Notes under the pieces: generated by a model
The model's input: the letters and a program-made list of their open reading frames with translations, nothing else
What the model was told of the DNA's origin: nothing
Database searches by the model: none
Made by a program: the position numbers and the translations under genes
Source of the DNA: Micromonospora avicenniae
GTDB lineage: Bacteria > Actinomycetota > Actinomycetes > Mycobacteriales > Micromonosporaceae
DNA: 64,000 bases
Assembly: GCF_900156065.1 (NCBI RefSeq)
Contig: NZ_FTNF01000026.1
Location: 1 to 64,000, forward strand
Direction of reading: 5' to 3'
Part shown: one piece after another, positions 59,764 through 64,000 of the stretch
How the letters are laid out: every line of letters begins with the position of its first letter
Position numbering within the stretch: the stretch's first letter is position 1

Positions 59764-60840
59764 TCAGGCTCCCGCGAGGGCTGTGGATGACGGTGGCCGG
59801 ATGCGGAGAGATTCCAAGATCATGGGGTAGACCTGACGGGCGATGTAACGCTTGAGGCAGCGCGAGATGTCTCTGCTGCTGAGTCCTTTCTCCCGCCGGC
59901 GGGCGACGTACTCCAGCGTCTCTTCGTGGTTTCTCATCCGGTTGATGGCCACGATGTAGAGCGCCCTGTTCGCCGTCCTGTCGCCACCGCGGTTCAGCCG
60001 GTGCCGATCCGTGCGGCCAGAGCTGGCGGGGATCGGTGAGACGCCGCAGAGGGCGGCGAACCCCCGTTCATCGCGGATCCGCGAGGGGTTGTCCCCGGCG
60101 CTGATGAGGAGTTGCGCAACCACGTCCGGGCCGACGCCGGGCAGTTCCATGAGGCGGGGTGCCGCCTGCGTGAGGAGCACCTGCAGGTCAACGTCGGCGT
60201 CCCGAATCTCTCGGTCCAGGTCGATGATGCGCCGCGCCAACCGGCGAACCGCAGTCTTGGTCGCCGCGACGGGGTCGGACCGGTCCAGGGCCGGACGCAG
60301 CGCGGCGGCAGCCATGATCAGTGCGGTCTTGCGCAGGTCCAGGAGCTGGGTGCGGAGGGGCTCGGGGGCGGTGCGGACCATGCCGATCAGTGCGTTCATC
60401 GCCGCGGTACGGGACTTCACAGCCGACGCGCGGGCGGTGCGGATCACCCGGATGGCCTCGACCTGGCCGTCCCGGGTCTTCGGGGTGGTCGTCGCGGTGC
60501 CGGCCAGCACGGCGCGGGCCGCCGCCTCAGCGTCGATCGGGTCGGACTTGCCGCGCTGGCGGCGCATCTTGCGGTTCGGGCGGTCGACCTCGACAACGTG
60601 GACGCCCTGGGCTCGCAGGTAGCGGGCCAGGCCGACGCCGTAGCTGCCAGTGCCCTCGATGCCGATGGCGCGTACCCCGCCGTGCTCGCTCACCCAGGCC
60701 AGCAGCGACCGGTAGCCGGCGACCGTGGTGGGGAACTGGCGGTGGCCGAGCATCCGGCCGACCTCGTCGATGACGACGGCGGTGTGGGTGTCAGCGTGGG
60801 TGTCCACGCCGGCGATGACTTCGAGCTGGTGGTCTGTCAT
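59764..60840 (-). CDS. IS110-family transposase
   Basis: 358 residues from ATG 60840 (MTDHQLEVIAGVDTHADTH...). The RuvC-like DEDD set of IS110 is visible: D in GVDTHADTHTA, E in IGIEGTGSYGVGLARYL, and D-x-x-D in SDPIDAEAAARA. The transposase_20 domain follows: ELPGVGPDVVAQLLISAGDNPSRIRDERGFAALCGVSPIPASSG with a conserved Ser near TDRHRLNRGGDRTANRALY. Complete by length. The element lacks classical inverted repeats; its edges are uncertain, but CAGGCTCC-like sequence occurs near both 59765 and 60950. The bridge RNA region should be the non-coding side beyond 60840, where the GGAC repeat lies. Confidence 0.9.
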   Translation of the reverse strand: MTDHQLEVIAGVDTHADTHTAVVIDEVGRMLGHRQFPTTVAGYRSLLAWVSEHGGVRAIGIEGTGSYGVGLARYLRAQGVHVVEVDRPNRKMRRQRGKSDPIDAEAAARAVLAGTATTTPKTRDGQVEAIRVIRTARASAVKSRTAAMNALIGMVRTAPEPLRTQLLDLRKTALIMAAAALRPALDRSDPVAATKTAVRRLARRIIDLDREIRDADVDLQVLLTQAAPRLMELPGVGPDVVAQLLISAGDNPSRIRDERGFAALCGVSPIPASSGRTDRHRLNRGGDRTANRALYIVAINRMRNHEETLEYVARRREKGLSSRDISRCLKRYIARQVYPMILESLRIRPPSSTALAGA

Positions 60841-60896
60841 GGTGGGTGGTGCTGTCCTTCCAGGTGTCCAGCCAGGGGCAGCACGCACCGTCGGGC

Positions 60897-60926
60897 GGAC
60901 GGACGGACGGACGGACGGACGGACGG
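60897..60926. repeat. Tetranucleotide tandem repeat (GGAC), seven units
   Basis: Seven GGAC units at 60897-60924 with a further GG, directly upstream of the IS110 transposase gene and before IS5 copy 2. Repeats of this length can change unit number by slippage. It lies in the non-coding end of the IS110 element where the bridge RNA is expected. Confidence 0.9.
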
Positions 60927-60961
60927 CACGGTGATGGGACCTCTTGCACAGGCTCCTGTTA

Positions 60962-61857
60962 AGAACTCCTAACTCTTTGAGCGTTGGAGTCGGCGCCAGC
61001 AGATGATGGCGCAGGCGAGGGTGAGGAAGGCTTCGTGGATGTCGTCGCGGATCTCCCAGCGGATGCGCAGGCGGCGGAACCAGTGCAGCAGGGCGATGGT
61101 CTGCTCGACGACCCAGCGTCGGGTGCCGAGCCCGGAGCCGTGTGGGACGCCGCGTCGGGCGATGACGGGTGTGATGCCGCGGGTGCGTAGCTCGCGGCGG
61201 TAGGTGTCGAAGTCGTAGCCGCGATCTGCATAGATTCGGTCGGGTCGTTGCCGTGGTCTGCCTCGGATGCCCTTGATCTGGGGGATCTTGTCGACCAGGG
61301 GCAGGAGTTGGGTGACGTCGTGGCGGTTGCCGCCGGTCAGGCTCGCGGCGAGGGGAATGCCGCCCGCGTCGGTGATGACGTGGTGTTTCGAGCCTGGCTT
61401 GCGGCGGTCGACCGGGCTCGGACCGGTTTTGGGCCGCCTTTGAGTGCCCGGATGTGGGAACCGTCGATCACCGCCCGGGACATGTCGAGTTGGTCGGCCG
61501 CTCTCAGCTTGCCGAGCAAAACCTCATGCAGTCGTTGCCACACGCCGGCGTCGTTCCAGTCCCGCAGCCTGCGCCAGCACGTCATTCCCGATCCGAACCC
61601 GAGTTCCTGGGGTAGGTACTCCCAGGGGATCGCGGTGTAGAGCACGAACAGGATCCCGCACAGCACCTTGCGATCATCGATGGGCTTTCGGCCCGGGAAC
61701 CGATGCCGCCTGGGCGGACGGGGCGGCAACAGCGGTGCGATCTCGGCCCACAACTCGTCCGAGACGATCCACGGCGGCTGCTCACCCCTCCTCACGTTCA
61801 GACAGAACGATCCTCACGTCCCGCCCGTTACGCCCAACATCATTTCGTTAGGACCTC
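60962..61857. mobile_element. IS5-family insertion sequence, copy 2 (896 bp)
   Basis: Same length and orientation as copy 1 and, from the compared frames, different at a single base (61368). The left neighbour is TTA (60959-60961) but the right neighbour is TAA (61858-61860), so no simple target duplication is present. That points to recombination with another copy or a later rearrangement. Confidence 0.85.
60969..61795 (-). CDS. IS5-family transposase, two frames joined by -1 frameshift (copy 2)
   Basis: Identical in structure to copy 1: the start at GTG 61795, the C-CCA-AAA slip site at 61427-61433, and the second frame ending at the TAG at 60969-60971. The one difference from copy 1 changes Met to Thr in the unshifted frame only and falls after the slip site, where the shifted frame reads the DAGG stretch without change. 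Both copies could therefore be active. Confidence 0.85.
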
Positions 61858-62167
61858 TAAGTCACACCCGTCCGTTCGGCGCGTGCACCCGGCGCGGCCG
61901 ACAGATCAGAGCAAAGGGCAGCCGTGGCGCCAGGTGGATAGAGAGTCAGACCAGCGCCGGGAGCACGACGATCATGGCCGACCGGGCGGGACAGAGCATC
62001 TCACCGTGGATAACGCCGCCGCTTCCGCGCATCTGTGGTAGCGGCGGCGCAGCCGAGCCTGCGGGCGCGGCAGGATTGCCCAGGCACCGCCGCGGCCAAC
62101 GACCTTGGCGCCCTCGATTAAATTGATCACAGCCGACCTGTGGGTGCACGTCGTGGGAGGGGGACGG
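61858..62167. other. Intergenic stretch, 310 bp
   Basis: No supported gene. Frames on both strands are Arg/Ala-rich shadows. A good binding site (GGGAGGGGG) at its right end belongs to the next gene. Confidence 0.45.
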
Positions 62168-62521
62168 ATGGGCCCGTGGAGTCTGGATCGGGTGGACGAG
62201 TGGTTGGACTGGATCCACCGGCATCACGACGAGTTCGGCTACCGGTACATCTACTTCGCGTATCTCGCGGCGCGTGTTCCCGAGCCGCGCCACGGCGAGA
62301 TCACCATGACGGTCAATCCCGACGGCAGCTGCCTGCTCCGAGCGGGAGGCCACGATCGAGGGCTTTTTCTGGCCGGTGACCGTGAGCGTGTGTGGTTCGT
62401 CGAGCGTTTCGAGCGGCGGTACTGCGGTGACTGGTACCCGAGCATGCAGGCGTGGGAAGCGGCTCAGCATGAGGATTTCCTCGAGGAAGCCCAGTGGCGG
62501 TTCGGCTCGGCGTCTCGCTGA
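62168..62521 (+). CDS. Small acidic protein of unknown function
   Basis: 117 residues from ATG 62168, chosen because GGGAGGGGG lies 5 nt upstream; the open frame begins at TTG 62105. Content: MGPWSLDRVDEWLDWIHRHHDEFG, then YRYIYFAYLAARVPEPRHGEITMTVNPDGSCLL and VWFVERFERRYCGDWYPSMQAWEAAQ. Mixed alpha/beta and Trp-rich, soluble. No family recognised. It lies between IS5 copy 2 and the Hsp70-like gene. Confidence 0.6.
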   Translation: MGPWSLDRVDEWLDWIHRHHDEFGYRYIYFAYLAARVPEPRHGEITMTVNPDGSCLLRAGGHDRGLFLAGDRERVWFVERFERRYCGDWYPSMQAWEAAQHEDFLEEAQWRFGSASR

Positions 62522-62594
62522 GCCGGCTTGGGCGCGAGCTTCGCTGTCTGTGCGTGATCGGGAGATGACGTGAATGTGATCCTCATGTTTGACT

Positions 62595-64000
62595 ATGTCT
62601 ATGCGGGCGGGGGAGACGCGGCTAGCGATCGATTGCGGAACGACCAGCACCAAGGCGCTCCTGGTAGGGCCTGACGGCACCTCGACGCCGCTGTCCTTCG
62701 ACGGGGTGCCCTACCTGCCCAGCGCTGTCTACGTCTGCGATGACGGCGAGGTGTGGACGGGACAGCAGGCCCGACATGCTGGTGTCGCCGCGCCGAGCCG
62801 GCTTATCCCGAGTCCCCGCCGGCCGGTCGACGATGATGTCACTGTCGGTGGGACGGCGGTGAACGCGCTGGATGTGGCGGCGGCACCGCTTCGCAGGGCC
62901 GCGGCGGAGGCCGAGCGGGTCGCGGGGGCTCCGGTGCGGGATGTCCGCCTGGTCGTGCCTGCGGGGTGGGGGCCGAGGCGGCGTACCTGGTTGCGGCAGG
63001 TCGCTCACCGGGCCGGGTTGCCGCAGCCACGTCTGGTCGAGGCCCCGGTCGCCGTCGCCGAGCATCTATTGGCCACCGGTGTGCAGTTGCCGGTGGGGGC
63101 GTTCATCGTCGTGTGCGATATCGGCGGGGGCGTGGAGGTGACGGTGCTGCGCCGGGGCCTGTCTGGCTTTGAGGTCCTCGCGACCCTCGCTGACTCTGCC
63201 GCTGGTGGCGCAGCCGTCGATCGGCGGCTCGTCGGCGCACTGCTGGGGGATGTGAACGTGGCGGGCGGCGACGCGGTGACCGGGGTGATGATGGAGAGTG
63301 TCCGCGCGGCGAAGGAAGCGTTGGGTGCCCATCCGGCCGTCACGGTGCCTCTTCCCGATCGGCCGCCGGTCATCGCGAACAGTGCCATGCTCGCCGACGC
63401 GGCCCGCGTCGTCCTGCAGCGGGTGGCGCAGCTGACCCAGGAGGCCGTCGCCGCTTCCGAGCTGACCGTCGGCGACCTCGCGGGCCTGTACTGCGTCGGG
63501 GGTAGCGCCCACCTTCCGGACTTGGGCAAGGCCATCGCCGAGCAGATCGGCATCACTCCCACCGTCCTCGCCGAGCCGCAATTGGCCGCGGCCCGGGGCG
63601 CCGCGGGCGCTGGCACCAGCGAGGCGGGCGGGCTCGGGGTGGAGGAGGTGCCGGTGCCGCCGGTGCGGCGAGCCGTCGCGATCGCGGTTCCCGGCTTCGC
63701 CTCTCTGGCGCTGATCTGGCAGTGCTTCATGACTGCGGAGCAGCGCAACACCATTGGTGTCTACCTGTGGGTGGCGAATTTGAACTGGGGCGAGTTCACC
63801 ATGGCGGCGGTGTTCGCGCTGCTGGCGTGTCTCGCTGCGGGAACCGTCCTCGGGTCGTTGATCGCCGCCCGCAGTCCCACACCGGGCACCCGAACCGAAG
63901 GTGGGAAGGTCAGTGTCGGCATCCTTGCCGCGGTGTCCCTCGGCGCGGCGATCGCCGGCCTGTACGCGGTGATCGCCAGCCAGTACTTCGTCGGTGAGAC
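62595..64000 (+). CDS. Hsp70-like ATPase with C-terminal membrane helices (cut by window edge)
   Basis: About 468 residues visible, with no stop before 64000. The actin-like ATPase is clear: phosphate-1 LAIDCGTTSTKALL, phosphate-2 FIVVCDIGGGVEVTVLRRG, connecting elements AAGGAAVDRRLVGALLG and EAVRAAKEAL-like, and adenosine motif LYCVGGSAHLPDLGKAI. After about residue 350 membrane helices follow (AIAVPGFASLALIWQCF, TMAAVFALLACLAAGTVLGSLIAA, VSVGILAAVSLGAAIAGLYAVIA) in place of the Hsp70 substrate domain. ATG 62595 or 62601. Such Hsp70-membrane fusions occur in actinomycetes with unknown role. The rest of the gene lies outside. Confidence 0.8.
   Translation, partial: MSMRAGETRLAIDCGTTSTKALLVGPDGTSTPLSFDGVPYLPSAVYVCDDGEVWTGQQARHAGVAAPSRLIPSPRRPVDDDVTVGGTAVNALDVAAAPLRRAAAEAERVAGAPVRDVRLVVPAGWGPRRRTWLRQVAHRAGLPQPRLVEAPVAVAEHLLATGVQLPVGAFIVVCDIGGGVEVTVLRRGLSGFEVLATLADSAAGGAAVDRRLVGALLGDVNVAGGDAVTGVMMESVRAAKEALGAHPAVTVPLPDRPPVIANSAMLADAARVVLQRVAQLTQEAVAASELTVGDLAGLYCVGGSAHLPDLGKAIAEQIGITPTVLAEPQLAAARGAAGAGTSEAGGLGVEEVPVPPVRRAVAIAVPGFASLALIWQCFMTAEQRNTIGVYLWVANLNWGEFTMAAVFALLACLAAGTVLGSLIAARSPTPGTRTEGGKVSVGILAAVSLGAAIAGLYAVIASQYFVGE

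Noticed and set aside
57728..61857. Composite transposon made of the two IS5 copies
   Set aside because: The outer flanks would need a shared 3-bp duplication, but they are TTA on the left and TAA on the right.

Overview
The window is very GC-rich DNA from an actinomycete. The lineage is most likely Micromonosporaceae (Micromonospora-like), judged from codon use, frequent GTG starts, stop/start overlaps of the form GTGA, and the families present: Pra from actinomycete integrative elements, DUF5753/DUF397 regulators, YxiG-like and a Pgl/BREX-2 system. That taxonomic call is an inference; no rRNA or housekeeping marker is present.

Layout. (1) 1-4.5 kb: an accessory patch with the tail of an IS630-family transposase, a Pra-like replication/excision activator without its integrative element, a four-gene set (small protein, DUF6879, XRE-DUF5753 regulator, NUDIX hydrolase), strong inverted repeats and a YxiG-like gene. 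(2) 5.0-15.3 kb: a chromosomal operon read on the minus strand: TPR/proline-rich/FN3 membrane protein, FN3 membrane protein, MoxR ATPase, DUF58 protein and a TgpA-type membrane protein whose transglutaminase core has lost its Cys and His. (3) 15.5 kb: tRNA-Leu(GAG), the left edge of a defence island. (4) 16.0-19.2 kb: a compact ubiquitin-like cassette (Ubl, E2-like protein, JAB-E1 fusion), divergent from an XRE/ImmA-IrrE pair, with paired palindromic operators between them.

(5) 19.7-47.4 kb: a complete BREX type 2 (Pgl) system (pglW, pglX, pglY, pglZ, brxD, brxHI) in two blocks. Between pglW and pglX lie a membrane-protein gene split by a complete IS630 element, an unknown gene, and a three-gene run of AAA15 ATPase, TOPRIM-like protein and DUF262 protein. 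Between pglX and pglY lie small unknown genes, an XRE-DUF5753/DUF397 pair and a DivIVA-like gene. The middle of pglX is visibly poorer in GC than its ends. (6) 47.7-50.3 kb: a membrane-anchored unknown, a HEPN protein and a decayed IS630 copy. (7) 50.7-57.5 kb: a five-gene Wadjet-like SMC operon in which every gene overlaps the next by 4 nt. (8) 57.7-61.9 kb: two nearly identical IS5-family copies enclosing an IS110-family transposase and small unknown genes. (9) 62.2-64 kb: a small unknown gene and an Hsp70-like protein with membrane helices that runs off the window.

How the parts fit together: the 16-57.5 kb stretch reads as a defence island. BREX-2 would modify host DNA and block phage, Wadjet would cleave plasmid DNA, the AAA15/TOPRIM/DUF262 genes and the HEPN protein are candidate additional anti-phage or abortive-infection modules, and the ubiquitin-like cassette could conjugate or process a protein tag under stress-responsive control. 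The strongest candidates for something little described are the cysteine-free E2/Gly-less Ubl cassette, the three-gene cargo within BREX, and the extra 182-residue subunit of the SMC operon.
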